Positions 37,921 through 50,850 are shown, counted from the first letter of the stretch. The stretch is 64,000 nt of DNA from Cotesia glomerata (GCF_020080835.1 NC_058164.1:1798001-1862000); one strand, 5' to 3'. The notes: generated by a model not told the origin, from the sequence alone. Translations and numbers: made by a program.

Positions 37921-38176
37921 TATATCGACGGTCTAATTAGCAATTTGTCTAACTCCTTATTTTTTAGAGGGTAATTTTTTAACATTTTGATGTAGCAATA
38001 ATCCAATTATAAATTATTTGAATGATTCAAACCTAAACATTATATCTCTATGAGATATTAATGATATTAAATGGTTATTTAAAGTGATAATAAATTTTGA
38101 ACTAATTGTTTTTTTCGTACAAATGAAAGATTCTTTAAAATGAAGTTAGACAATTTGCTAATTAGAACGTCGATAT
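37921..38176. mobile_element. 256-bp inverted-repeat element
   Basis: ATATCGACGGTCTAATTAGC then AATTTGTCTAACTCC at the left is matched in reverse complement at the right by ATATCGACGTTCTAATTAGC then AAATTGTCTAACTTC (38138-38176). The arms are about 36 bp at roughly 90% identity. The interior is AT-rich. It is a MITE-like element of unknown superfamily. Confidence 0.65.
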
Positions 38177-38360
38177 GAAAATTATATTATTTTCGCATGT
38201 ATTGGATACATCGGCTCATATTATAGAGAGAAGAAATTATTTTTGTGCTTTTAAGCTGGATAAAAAAATTAAGTTAAGTTAAGAGAAAATTTTTGAATCA
38301 AGAAGATCATTTAAATAAATTTTACTTAGCTCAAATATTTTTCTACTTCATTTAAAATCA

Positions 38361-39186
38361 TCTATATTATTAAGAAAATAAGAAACATTTAGTTTCTAGG
38401 ATAGTCATATAATAAAATCGGTTCTTTTTAAATGAAATTTAGTGTCATTGCAAAGACCTTGACTTAAATTTTTGCCTTTCGAAGGTTTTATTTCATTCTC
38501 ACCGATAGTCAATTTATTGTGAAGTATTTAGGCTGCATTTGAAAATGCTCTATCTCTAGATACATAATTAAGAAATGACCTTTTAATTAACCTTTAAATG
38601 ACCTTTTATCTTGTAAAATATTGACGTTTTTAAACATATGAGCTCATCTCGATGTTACACTCATCGAAACCTTTCATTTGAGTACCCACATCAATTTTTC
38701 ATATATTTCATATATTTATATACATGAATATATAAAAAATATATCAAAAATGCATGTGGGTACTTAAATGAAAGCTCTTGATGAGTGTAACATCGGGATG
38801 AGCTTATATGTTTAAAAACGTCAATAGTTAAGAAAGTACCGTTCAATTTAACAAATATCTTGTGAACTATTGACATTTTTAACGATATAAGCTCATCCTG
38901 ATTTTACACTCATCAAGACCTTTCATTTGAGTACCCACATCATTTTTTCATATATTTATGTATATTATATATATGTATATATGAAAAATATATCAAAATG
39001 CATGTAGGCACTCAAATGAAAGTTCTTGATGAGTGTAACACCGGAATGAGCTTATATCTTTAAAAACGTCAATATTTAAAAAAGAACAGTGCAATTTAAC
39101 CAAAGTCATTATTTAATAAAGCAAAATTTTAATTTTTTTATAGTTCACAAGTCACGGCCGTCACATAGTGACTGCAAGGTTGCTAT
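38361..39186 (+). mobile_element. mini-Helitron-like element, copy A
   Basis: It is homologous along its length to 52574-53401. It starts TCTATATTATTAAGAAAATA after a host A, and TC is the Helitron 5' terminus. It ends with a hairpin (GTCAC-ATA-GTGAC, 39160-39172) about 10 nt before CTAT, where copy B has CTAG, the canonical CTRR end. The interior carries two successive palindromes: about 38627-38820 and about 38870-39070. Their arms include GAGTACCCACATCAAT-like and TGATGAGTGTAACA-like words. It has no Rep/helicase and is therefore non-autonomous. Confidence 0.65.
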
Positions 39187-39819
39187 AGTATTAATTTATC
39201 CAAAGTGATTTTTTTTTTTGACTCAAATTTTTTTATCAGTTTTTCTTTTCATATATGTTAAAACATAAATTTTTCCATAGAGTTATATAATTTTCTTCTG
39301 TGTTTTGAATTTTGTACTTCATTTGATTACACACGTGCAAAGCGTGGGCTCCCTTAAAATATAACTCAAACTATATAGTTTAATGTCCCATACAGTTATA
39401 GTAATATAAATATAACAAAAATACTCGTGTAACAACGTAACTTCAGTTACATAACTTGTACTTTATGTCACACTTGTAGACAGTACCTATGCATAAAACA
39501 AATCAACTGTCAACAAACGGCCTACCATCTGATTAAACTTCTCATCAAACTGTCAAACCTAGTTACTAACCGCTATTGAGTTTAATTTTAAATCGGTGCA
39601 ATTCATCTGCAGGCATCTTCCAGATTATGTTTCGAGTATTTTTTAGTAAACCTATTGTATATTATAGTATACATCTAATACGAATGTATATTTAAGACTC
39701 GAGCAACGAGCATTCAGTTAATCGCCTGCGGCTCGTAAGCCAATCTTCTAACCGCGTTTTATCCTTATTCTATGTCATGAAATATTATTATTCTAAACTC
39801 TTTTCAATTATAATTGAAT

Positions 39820-39863
39820 AATAATTTAATAATAATTTAATAATAATTTAATAATAATTTAAT
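39820..39863. repeat. 11-bp tandem repeat (AATAATTTAAT)4
   Basis: Four exact copies of an 11-bp unit followed by a partial copy. It is intergenic. Confidence 0.85.
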
Positions 39864-40574
39864 AATTATTAAAGTGTCATTTGACTAGGAAAAATTATTG
39901 AGCTATTATTAGTAATTATTTAATGAAGTCAATCTAACTGTAAATAGGTATTCGAACCGATAAATTAAAACGATTTCATAGACTTTAAAATTGTTGAATG
40001 TACATATAAAAAAAAAAATATTAATCGAATTTTTAAAGTTTATCAAAGTAATTTTTAATAGTTAAGCACTCTAAGCAAAATAACTGGAAAAATTAGTTTA
40101 AAAATAGAGATTTCATAAACTCTCAAAAAATACATAATAAAAAAATTCTTTGTTGAAGATCTAATTTTCCTGACTTAATAAAAAATTTAACAAAATAAAA
40201 ATTTTATTAGCTGAAGTTAAATTTATCTCAAAATAATTTCATGTTTCCAGAAAAAATTTCAAAATAAGCCTTTTTTTCTTTGTAGATTTTTAAATATTAA
40301 TAATTAATATTTAGAGTTATATTTTATAAAAATGTTATTTAAAACTGTAATTTTTACAGTTTTAGAATGTATGTCTTAAATTTAAATTAATTCATTGAAA
40401 ATCAAAGATTAAAGTAAGGATGAAGAAATTGCTATTCGTAAAATTATTATGCTGAGTTATCATCTGATCTGATGACATTAAAATCCTATATTTTAAAATT
40501 ATTGTTTTTATACTTTAAGTTCCAAGTTTAATATGATTTTTTATTACCTTGTTTATATATAAATAAATTGAATT

Positions 40575-40716
40575 AATTATAGTGCAATATTATATTATAT
40601 TATATTATGTACTCACAGAAATTGCTTTCTTGTAAAAACTGTATTTACTATGTAATTGAAATTGCCATTTGGCCTGTGCCTTGGCATTAAATAAACAAAA
40701 TCTAAAATCTAAATCT
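40575..40716 (+). mobile_element. LINE 3' end fragment
   Basis: ATTGCCATTTGGCCTGTGCC TTGGCATTAAATAAACAAAA is followed by TCTAAAATCTAAATC. It resembles the LINE 3' end at 22317-22440 (TTTGCCATTCGGC...CTTGGCAT) and again ends in a short tandem tail, here (ATCTAAA)n. No coding part remains and the left limit is approximate. Confidence 0.5.
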
Positions 40717-42429
40717 TACAAATTTTTTGAAAATAATTTTTATCGGTTTTTAGCTTGGAGCAAGTATTGGATTAGAACTATAAGCTGTATAAATAAATGA
40801 TTCTGAAATTAAAAGACATTTGATAATTTTTTCGAATTTTTTAATGGATAAATTATAGCAATAAAAAAAAATTCCATATGAAGAAATTGTAAAAAAATAT
40901 AATTGGATTTTTTTTAATAATTTTTTAAATCTAATTTATTTATTTAAAAAATTCCTAAGATAGTAAAATGTCTGCTAATTTCAGTTTAATAAAAATTAAA
41001 CTATTTTTTTTCCGTATAATTTTCTTGCATACTCAGATTCCAACAAGTGAATAAGAAATTTAAGAACATACCTTATACTACATTGTAACAAATTGCACAG
41101 TAATTAGAATTTCTGTATATATTAAAAAAAAGTTGATAAATAAATAGCCACTAAAAATTTATTAATATCATTACGTAACTAATACTCGTAAGTATCTTAT
41201 CAGGAGGATGTTTATTCCAGAATTAATCATAAGCACATGTTACATATACTCGAACTTTATAAAAAAAAGTCTAAACAGGTATATTTTGATAACCCGGTTT
41301 GCATTCGGAATATTAAAATAAAAGTAAAACTCCATGACGAATAAATATGTAATTTATAACTACATTGTATTCAAATGAGCAACCAAAATATACATATATG
41401 TTGCTGTGCTTTGTATATATAATACATATATGTGAGATGAAGAAAGATGCGATCGACTGATTAAGTGAAGCATCCAGCTCGATTTGTTACTTATTTTAGC
41501 AGGTACAAGATTCACCATTCACCTATACCAGCATCTAGCATCTTCCATCAATAATTTTATGTCCTGTAGATAAAAAGTGTGGCTGCAGGATTCCGAGTGT
41601 AATAAAGAGCTTAACAGGATAACTTACATATATTATTTTATAGCCGTACTACGAGTCTACTCTTCTGACTCCCGGCACATAGAGGTGAGAAATAACAAGT
41701 TTTTGTACTATAACATAACAGTAGAAATAAGAAATAGTAAAGTGATGAAAAAAATTAAAATTTTTAAATCCTTAAGGTGAAATTGACGATTAACTGAGAT
41801 TTTTTTGCAATCGGACGATCATATATCAAAGGCTCGAAGACTCGGTGCGAAAAAGCATGTTCGTTTTAACTAGGAAGCATAAGATACGAGAAGAAATGGA
41901 AAAGGGATGCAGCGAATAATTATTTCTGTATTTATAATTATCTTGATAGTCTTCGATTTTTTATTTTTATCTTTTTAGATATTAAATAGATAAGAACTGT
42001 TGACTTTGATTTTTTTTAATTGCCAAAGGATAATAAAATAAATTTGTTTATTTCCCACGGTAGCAATAAAGTCATCGAGATTTGATAGTTGATATTAGAT
42101 AATTAAAATAATTTTATTGGGTTGACTAGTTATCAATGATTGCCGTATTATCGGTATGACTTATAGAACGGTAAAGACTAATAAAAATGACTATATCATA
42201 TCTACGAAGGGTTTTCTTGTACAAAAATAATTGGCCTTGAAAGTTCATTGTACGGATTATGACTTGTAGATATCTCTGAGTATGCACTTTCTATCGCAAT
42301 GTAATGGTAATTAATCGACTATTACGTTCGATCGATCAGGACTAGTTTATGTCCACACTCATGGAATGTCCTCTCCGGGAATACAAAATAATAAACCAAC
42401 CGCCGGCACCCTTCTATTTATCATTTTTT

Positions 42430-42457
42430 GTTTTTTTTTTTTTTTTTTTTTTTTTAC
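42430..42457. repeat. poly(T) run
   Basis: An almost uninterrupted T run preceded by TTTTTTG. Read on the minus strand it is a poly(A) tail-like tract, but no retroelement body was recognised beside it. Confidence 0.8.
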
Positions 42458-42606
42458 AAGGAAGTACTAACAAATTACCGTAATCATCAAGGTTTTAACT
42501 CTTCGCGCGTTGGATAGTTTCCGTTAAAAACTTCGAAAATAGATTAAACACCTAAAAAAATACTAAAACTACAAGGATGAAAAGGATTCACTTGGTTAAA
42601 AAAAAA

Positions 42607-43278
42607 TTAGGAAAACGGTTGACCCTAAAGGCCATCCCTGCAACTTCCCGCTAATTCCGTTAATACCTGGCCGCTTTTTTGAGCTCTTCGAGCTCAAAAG
42701 TACAATCTGTGTGTTGTTTTAAGCTCTCCGAGCTCAAAAAGATACCTTTTCTATGCTTTTGAGCTCTTTGAGCTCAAAAGTCTGATAGAAATTTCATAGA
42801 ACACTATTTTTTGAATGTTCATACCGCAATAACTTTTGAATGAATGAACCGATTTTTACGCGGTTGGCGGCATTCTACGTAGTTTTTTAAGCCTTATAAA
42901 TAATTTCTAAGTTCCAATTGGTCAAACTAGAAATTTCGGAGTAACTCTGAAAAAACACTTTTTTCGGTTTTCTTTCGTTCACGATATCTCTCGAACGAAT
43001 CAACCGATTTTGACCGGATTGGCGGTGATCAACGTGGCTTTTCACGGTGGGGAGCTAATTAGTTTTGGAATCGATCGGTTGAGCCGTTTAAAAGTTATCC
43101 CAAAAAAACCACTTCAGAAAAAATTTTTTTTCCTACTTTTTTTTAGATTTCTCCAAATTTCTCAAAATCTATCGGTCCGAATCGGTTCAAATTAACAGAA
43201 AATCTAAGTTTGGCGAAGCCCTTTCGAATGGCACCAACCGCGATGAAATCGGTTCAACCGTTCAAAAGTTATAAGAGG

Positions 43279-43370
<92 letters not shown>

Positions 43371-43519
43371 GACATAGTGACACCCTCGCGGGAATAGTCA
43401 GGAAAGCTTCCTAGGACCTCAAAACGTCGAGATCTGATGAAAACTCGATTTTCGAAAAACGGGGTAAAACCAAAAACTTCCCGATTTTTTAAAATTTTCA
43501 ATTTTCTTAGCGGGAAGTT
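42607..43519. mobile_element. dispersed 913-bp repeat with GAGCTC hairpins and (AC)n, copy B
   Basis: It is in the same orientation as copy A at 21386-22316 and begins and ends with the same sequence. Hairpins built on TTTTGAGCTC lie at 42677-42699 and 42757-42780, and a middle one is partly decayed (TTTTAAGCTCTCCGAGCTC). The third hairpin is intact here but decayed in copy A. The start at 42607 is preceded by an A run and the end is followed by TTAAAAAAAG, so a target duplication cannot be told from simple sequence. Confidence 0.85.
43282..43366. repeat. (AC)n microsatellite in repeat copy B
   Basis: About 42 AC units at the position equivalent to the tract in copy A, followed by ATACAGACAT. 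The Cys/Val open frame on the minus strand is an artefact. Confidence 0.95.
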
Positions 43520-43524
43520 AAAAA

Positions 43525-44155
43525 AAGTTTTTTTGGACTTAAAAAATTATTTTGGAGAATTTCAATTTTGAATCAAACAAAAAATTTTTTACACAAAAAA
43601 AGTCTATTTACACTAAACTAATTAACAAGAAAGATAATTTTAACAAAAAAATTTCACCCAAAATAGTACAAATAGTGATTATAAACTATCAGACATATTG
43701 TGTTTTTCTTATCTTTGAAATTTTTTTATAATTTTTTCTTTAAAATTTAATTAAAAATTTTTTTTTTTGTTTTTTTTGATATCTTAAATTTTTTAAATTT
43801 CTTAAATTTATCTTCTCTTTGCAGATGCTATGTATTGTATAAAATCATTCATTCTAAACATTCTATACATAAAAATGTAACATATTGTTGTAAATTGCCG
43901 AGGACGTTTCTTTACAAATAAATAAATAAATAAAATTGTCTTCATAAACAATTTCTTAAGCAACCAAAAAATTTTATTCTCAACTCTAGAAATAATTTTT
44001 TCTATGAATTAAAGAAAATTTTTTTTTAATTTAAATAAATTTTATTTAATTCAAAAACTTTTAAATTTGATTCAAAACTAAAATTTTTCAAAAAAATTTT
44101 TTGTTTCCACTTTTTTTTTTTCTCTTTAATCAAGTTAATTTTTCCATCAGTGTAA
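43525..44155. repeat. AT-rich repeat remnants with embedded LINE tail
   Basis: The left part (43525-43660) and right part (43940-44155) resemble halves of the TTGATTCAAG family; the right part ends TTTAATCAAGTTAATTTTTC then CATCAGTGT. Between them, about 43820-43935 looks like a LINE 3' end: TTGTAAATTGCCGAGGACG and then (AAATA)n. A retroposed LINE tail inside an older MITE-like repeat would explain this, but the copies are degraded. Confidence 0.4.
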
Positions 44156-44640
44156 TAATCAAATTAAAAATAAATATAATAATTGAATACGTAATCTTCT
44201 ATTTATAAACATCAGCATGGGAAATGAAGCTCAAGCTTTATCAGTAATTGCCACGGTGATTAAGAGGTCTTGGGTTCATATCAAGAAATTTGACACAATA
44301 TAATTTAAATTCCAAGTGATTATGATTATTATTAGTATACTACCAAAATAACTTGATGCCCGATAAAAATATTCCAAGAATATTGAGTTGAATGTTAGTG
44401 CATATGAGTAAAATACTCAACTATCGTCATACACTTCTGGTTTATGTTATAATTTAAAAGTTATAATACATAAATGTATGTATGAGCTCAACAGTTCTTT
44501 CAAGTGTATTTTTATTCGGTGTTATGTTGTATTCAGTATTGAGGAAACGACAATTAGTACCTATATATCACATATTATCTACATATCTCTCATTTAAATC
44601 TATTTATAATCCAAACAAGTTTAAGTAGTGTGAGTACATA

Positions 44641-44756
44641 ACAGTCGATCTTTATAAAGATATTCGGTACGTTCAGTACGCGCGCGCAAACAGTTCACAT
44701 CGTTTTCCAACAACATTCAGCTCGCTAAGCTATCGTGTCCGTATTGTACCACAAAT
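44641..44756 (+). promoter_or_regulatory. probable promoter and 5' UTR of the MICU gene
   Basis: The 100 bp before the start codon is GC-richer than its surroundings and CpG-containing. TATAAA lies at 44653-44658 and an arthropod-type initiator TTCAGT at 44672-44677. Their spacing of about 22 nt is shorter than the usual 30, so one of them may be incidental. The start codon context ACAAATATGG is acceptable. Confidence 0.35.
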
Positions 44757-44963
44757 ATGGCGAATATCTCGAGACGTTTATTTAGACCAATTAAAAATTG
44801 TTACAGCAACATTGTTACTAAAAATTACACCGTAAAAACAAACGAAAGTATAATTAAATTTATGAAAACAAGTGCGGGATTAATTGCCATTGGTGGCATT
44901 GTATTATACGCCGGAAAAAAATATTACAGTGTCAATGTCGTTCATGCAGCTCGGCCACGCAAG
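44757..44963 (+). CDS. MICU3: mitochondrial calcium uptake protein (MICU3-like), coding exon 1 (residues 1-69)
   Basis: MICU proteins sit in the mitochondrial intermembrane space. They gate the calcium uniporter MCU by sensing calcium with EF-hands. Exon 1 encodes a typical presequence: Arg/Lys-rich and acid-free at the start (MANISRRLFRPIKN). A hydrophobic segment SAGLIAIGGIVLYAG follows at 39-53, which may anchor or further target the protein. The exon ends AARPRK at the donor GTAACT (44964), in phase 0. Reading on to 45071 is intron. The link to the downstream core exons is by phase, strand, spacing and the mitochondrial leader. It is not proven by overlap, and a small exon in the 14 kb intron cannot be excluded. 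Confidence 0.7.
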
Positions 44964-47846
44964 GTAACTTTTCTTGTATCCAGTTTGACCGGAAAACATG
45001 TTACTTATTTTTATTTTTCGTTGTATCTTATCACAGTTTTAATTTACTATTATCTGAATTTATTAACATAATGCCCATTAATATTGTCTTAATAGCCTAC
45101 TTACCAAGATATCATTATATTAATTATTGTACAAGTACAAAAAAACGACCCATACAATCTTGTATCAATAATGTTTTGATTTTTCCCTGGTATGCGCGCG
45201 CATCGCGCAACATTTTGTGCTCTAATGTAAACTATTTTCGTCTATAAAAACAAAATAGATATTTGTGATAAATTTCAAATAAAAGATAAAAATGATTGAG
45301 TATTCTGTAGAGTTTTTGTAAATTAGGGGAAATTAAATAATGTAATTTCTGGTGTAATCTAAATTTTAAATCCATTCAGTCCCTCCATTTACTAGCTATA
45401 GTATAGAAGAAATACACGCACATTGTTAAAGTATTTTCGAACATTAATCTTGTATTACTGTGAATAATTTATTTCCTTTTAGCGACAACATTTTTTTTAC
45501 GAAATTTATCGTGTTTATTAAAAGGATTATTAATCAAACAATAGGCTGTAATATTTCATTAATAGTTAGGAAATTATTTTTGTTTTTTAATTATGGGTTA
45601 GATTATAGTTTTTTTTTTTATTCATAGAAATTCCTGGGTGTTATATAATTCTAAATTGATCAATAATCTTTTGACGACTTTCAATACCATTTTTTTCCTC
45701 TAACAGTCTTGTTACATCTTTTTAATTTTATAAAAAAAGTTTCAAAGCATTAATACCTCTGATAAAAAATGTATTCCTACTATAACTTCCGAAAATTACA
45801 AACATTTATTTGTACACCGAATTATCATTATCATTATTTGCGTTTTTATTTAAGCCATAACAGGTTGTAATTTGTAATTTACTGTATTTTCCTTTTGATG
45901 TTTCAACTGCTGGTTATTTCACGCCGCCGGGTGGTCGATAGAAGGAAGTTGTTAATTAGCGTACTGGCTCTGAATTTTCTTTGTCGGTTTACTCAAGTTT
46001 TGCATATTTATCATTTAAAATATTCTTTAAAGTTACAAAAGTATCGATCTACAAACATCAAAAGTCGAACGAATCAATATTTAAAAAAAAAAAAAAACTA
46101 AATTTATAAATGACGTTATCGAATTAAAATTTTCTCCAAATGTCAATCATCAATAAATCAAGAGTATTATTTATTTGGGTTACGAGCCTTTCACCAATAG
46201 AACACGACGATATTATTTTCCCATTAGCGTTTTTAGAGACAGTAACTAAAATTTTATCAGTTTAATTCCATTAAAGCTGAAACATGGGACAGATATTATT
46301 AATTATACCATTTCGAAAGAGTACAATTAATTTAAAAGCAATAATTTGTTATTTTTGGTTAATCCGATAGTAAAAAAATTCTAGAATCCCATAAATCTCC
46401 GAAAATCTAAATCTAAATTAAAATCCATGATCTTCCTACGCAGACATTAATATAATGTACAATGTTAAGAAAAAGCGACCTCAACTTATCAAATAAAGAC
46501 ACTAACTCAATGAAATGTTGACCAGTGCATCCCACTTGCCACCCAGCTAATGCAGAGATAGTAATGGCGCCTGTCTACTTTATTTTTATTTTATTACTTA
46601 TACTACTCTAAAGAATTTTTCGAATGACATGGGTAAATTATCACACTCAAGATGCTCATAAACCATCGAGAAAAAAAACCATACATATGTATATATAACA
46701 TTACAAGTACATAAAATTTGTTGTCGATGGGTTATTGACACTAACAGCATCGCTCACATACAAATTGATTTCAATTAAAGTTCATAACGACTAGAAAAAA
46801 AAAAAAAATAATTTAAGCTGAGGCTTTAAAGAGTTTGTTGATACATAAGAGGCTATAATAACGAGTGCCACGTCTTCCACGTGGGTGGGAACGATATAAA
46901 CCCCCTTGTAGATCGGTTTTCTTTGTCTTGCAAACATTTGTCATTATTTTTATTTTTATTTTAAACTCTCCCTCTCATTTGATTTTATTTTATTTATTCT
47001 CAACTCATCATCCACGCGCAAAGTAAAACGAGTGGAGAGGAATTAAATGGAGTGTACGTGTTGCCCTGATTTAAGATCTCAACCGACTCCTAATTGGCCA
47101 GTGATATAAATCATCATTTTTACATCAACTTTTATTGTGGATAGAAGCAATTACTATATGCGGAAGGGCTAAAATATAAGATAAATATATGTAATTATAA
47201 TAACAGAGAAAAAAAATTTGCATCGAGTTTATTCGAGTATATTTTATGTGACATACATATGACCGATAGGGCAACATAAAAATTCATATAAACTTGCCTG
47301 ATTATTTCATTTTTTTTCATATAAATTATTTTATGTTTTTAACGATTCGATTCGTTAGTTTACAGTTTTATTATTATTACTTTTATTTTTTAGTTTATTA
47401 TAAGATGTGCGAAAGAACACGCCGTTAAAGATATATGAGACATTTATAGAAATCAATGAATTGAAATACACGATAAATAATAATTATTAAGTGCGATTTA
47501 ATATGTTAAGTCACGCGTATAACACATTTTAATAATTTATTAAATATTTTATTCAATAATTATAGTTCCTTTTTACAGATACTAGATTTATAAGTAACCG
47601 TTGTCAATTTAAAGAAAATCTATCATCGTGCGCTTTTTAATAATAATAAAATAGACGTTATTAATTAAAGATTATTCGAAATTTATCATTGTATCGACTT
47701 AATAAAATTGAAATAGTATTTTTTGTGTAGAAAGCAGCGCCACCCAAAGTTATCGTAAATAATATCATCTTTCTTTTTTTACTCCATAGAATCTACGGTC
47801 CCTAAAAAGAGGCTAAAAAAATTTTTTTTGTTAAAACGGTTCATTT

Positions 47847-47847
<1 letters not shown>

Positions 47848-47878
<31 letters not shown>

Positions 47879-47879
47879 C
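47848..47879. repeat. poly(T) run
   Basis: A T run of about 30 nt in MICU intron 1, with no recognised retroelement attached. Confidence 0.85.
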
Positions 47880-49829
47880 GAGTATCTAAAACTGCTTAAA
47901 ATCCGCCGCATCGCTATATATGAAAGGGAATTTATAAAACGTTAAACACGCCGTCGATTCTCTACTGTAATATATATATATGAGCTACAACTTAGTATCT
48001 ATATACCTTGCTCTGTGATTCATGATTTTTTCGGTTGCCCTTTGCACCGACACTTTTATTCCGCGACTTTTGAATATATATGTTCGTATATATTTATTTC
48101 GGATTTTTTGAACTCGATGGGCCCACGCTACTGTATATTTTTATTTATTTCGACTTTTATTATCACTTAAAAATAATTTTTTTCACTTTTTTTCGGTAAA
48201 AAATCAAATGGAGTAAATACTAAAATAATTTATGAAAAAATTCGATTTTATTATTATATTTTTGTTCAGTTTGTTTTAATAAATCTTATAATTGATTGAA
48301 ATATTTTTTAATTAAATCCTAGTGTACTTTATTTTTATATTAAAATTGTTTTAAGTACAGGAAAAAATAATTAAGTAAAGAACAAAAGGATCGTCAGAAG
48401 AAAAAGATAAGGGAAAATCGTTTGGAATTTACTTCAAACGGGCTAAAGTGGAATTTTGAATCGGAATGTTTTCTAGTTCGAGACACACGAACATTAGAAA
48501 ATAACTTTTTACTTTATTTTTAAGAGGGGTAAATACAACACACATTCTTTAGAGTTACAAAGAACTTAATAAAGTCATAAATTCGATAACTAAACATTTA
48601 TTTTTTCATCAACAAAAGCTGCTAAAGATATCTTCTAAATAAATAAAAAAAAAAAAAAAAATTAATAAAATAATAATTTGATGATTAGTGTCGTTTATAA
48701 GTTGATGAAAAATAACAAACAAATAAATAAAAGCAAGGTGCTTTACTATAATTCTCATCACATAATTTAAAAAAGTTTATAGTAGTGACCTGGAGCCACA
48801 GGATCTAGTGAATTTAGACATCTTATTCTGCGAACAAAAAAAAGAACCTGAGACACTATCGTGGAGGTCGTGCGGTTCGCCGATGACACACTGCCATCGA
48901 GATAAAGTCAAAATATTGTTTAAAATAAAAAAAAAATATATATATTGTATCACTATTTTTCAAACTCAGTTTCTTTTTCTACGGTTTCAAATAAATTTAA
49001 GGTAACTTAGTTTTAGATCTTTTGGAAATAATGTGACGTGCGTAGCGATAGTAAAGACCGATTTAATACCGTTCCGCCTTCTATAAAGAACACATGTAAT
49101 TTGGGGTAAACGATATACATAACACAAGAAAATGAAAGGATGCTGCACGCGATGTATCGTGAAAGACTATAAGTAGACATTTAAATTTTCAATTTTGCCT
49201 TTCGCTGAAATTATATATATATGAATGAATGTATATGTATATATTAAATATGTGCGTTATATTCTTCTCAAGTCGTTGACTGTGCCGACCAATTTTCGAC
49301 TCACTAAATCAGGCAAGCCCGTTTGGTTGGTGCGAAGACTTTGATCATCGCCGTAGATAACACGAGTAAGAGATCAGATATACATTGTTATATATTATTA
49401 AATGATGAATATACATAATATACTCTCCAGTACAGTGTTCGATGTATCTAATTTTTGTTTCTATTGAGTTGATTTTTTATTCTTTGGAATAAAAAAACAA
49501 AATATTCAAAAATTAAGAAACTAAAAATTAAATTTTTATAACGAGAACAAAAATTTTTAATTTCTTTTTATACATTTTTTTTTGTTCATTTATAAATTCT
49601 AATTAAAATTATTTACATTTTTTATAATTTGTTGGGTTAAATAATTTTTTATAAATTTAAATTTGGAGGAAAAATTCATCAAAAATTCAATTTATGATTG
49701 AAATTTTATTTTATAATCAATTTTAAAAAACTATAAGCAAAAAAAATTACTTTAAATAAAAAAAATATTTAGGAAGAGTAAAGTTAAGAATAAAAAAAAA
49801 TTATTTTCAGTTTACAAAAACATTATCAG

Positions 49830-50674
49830 CTTAAGGTAGTTTGATCGTCGCATTCCGAGGTCAAATTAATAGATATTTTTTTTTTCTTTTTTGCAAGAGA
49901 TCACTCGAAAAATGGTACAAAATATAAAATTATTTCTAATCAGAATTTAATTGATTAAATTCAATTCATAATTATGGTCAAATAATTATAATAATATAAC
50001 TATTAAAATATCAACTGACAAGTACTGGGCTGTCACAAAACAATAACAATAACAAAAACAATAACAACTGTTACAGGTTATGTAAGGTCGTTACTTAAAA
50101 CAGTTGCTCACGGTGTTCATTTATTGTTTAAATTTGCAAATATCACTTCAATATATTAAATCTGCTATAATTTACGTGAACTTTTAATGTATGTTTAATA
50201 ACAATTTATTTTAATACAAAAAAACTTTATGATTATATTTCAATTTCAAATTCGCCGCGCACCGAGAAGTCGCCATTTTTTCCCTAATAAAGATAGGGGA
50301 GTAATGTCTCCGACAAACAACAAAAATAGAAACTAATTTTTTATATTAAAAAATTAATTAAATTAAAACTATGTAGTAAATCGTTATCAAATTTTGATAA
50401 AATATGTATGAAACATTGTTCTATCTATTGGAGAGTTTTTTTTATTGGGTCAAATTGGCCGTTTTTTTATAAATCCTCCATTTCCGAAGTTATTGAACAA
50501 GGATACTCATGAGAGACCGTGTATTTTTACAAAACTTTAATTAATTATATCTCTTAAACGGTGTGGTAAAAAAATCTGATTTTTTTTCTATAGATGTATT
50601 AAATCATAATCTTTTGAATGAATATAAAAAAATATGGTGTCAAGTTGGTCATTTGGAGCCCAAACTACCTTAAG
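49830..50674. mobile_element. 845-bp element with 14-bp perfect terminal inverted repeats
   Basis: CTTAAGGTAGTTTG at 49830-49843 is exactly inverted at 50661-50674. Inside the right end are GTCAAATTGGCCG and CAAGTTGGTCATTTGGAGCC, resembling the left-end GGTCAAATTAATAG. The interior is AT-rich with no long open frame. It is probably a non-autonomous DNA transposon, superfamily unknown. Confidence 0.55.
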
Positions 50675-50678
50675 AAAA

Positions 50679-50850
50679 ATTTACAGTAAAAAATTTTGCG
50701 TCATTGCGTCAAAAAATTTTGTGTTAAATATTTAACACTTTTCTGTGTTAATTTAACATTTATTGTGTTTAAAATATAAAATATTTAACATAAAAATTTT
50801 TAACACAAAATTTTTTGACGCATTGACGCAAAATTTTTTACTGTGTAAAT
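50679..50850. mobile_element. 172-bp palindromic MITE
   Basis: The left arm is ATTTACAGTAAAAAATTTTG then CGTCATTGCGTCAAAAAATT. The right arm is its inverted copy with one mismatch and an extra CA. The arms run about 45-60 bp into an AT-rich centre rich in TTAACA/TGTTAA words. It starts 5 bp after the preceding 845-bp element. Confidence 0.75.

Larger units (their letters stand above)
35641..44640. other. intergenic region between the FGF and MICU genes
   Basis: I see no exon here with recognisable protein similarity. 35.6-36.6 kb is very AT-rich. 36.6-37.6 kb is less so, without identifiable content. From 37.9 kb on it is dominated by mobile-element relics, listed separately. The 67-codon open frame at 41577-41780 has no family signature. 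Confidence 0.6.

Noticed and set aside
48780..48910. VVRFADDTL-like peptide at about 48869, resembling a reverse transcriptase catalytic box
   Set aside because: Only about ten residues match, in a frame that stops nearby, and no flanking RT motifs were found. It is worth a profile search but not an annotation.
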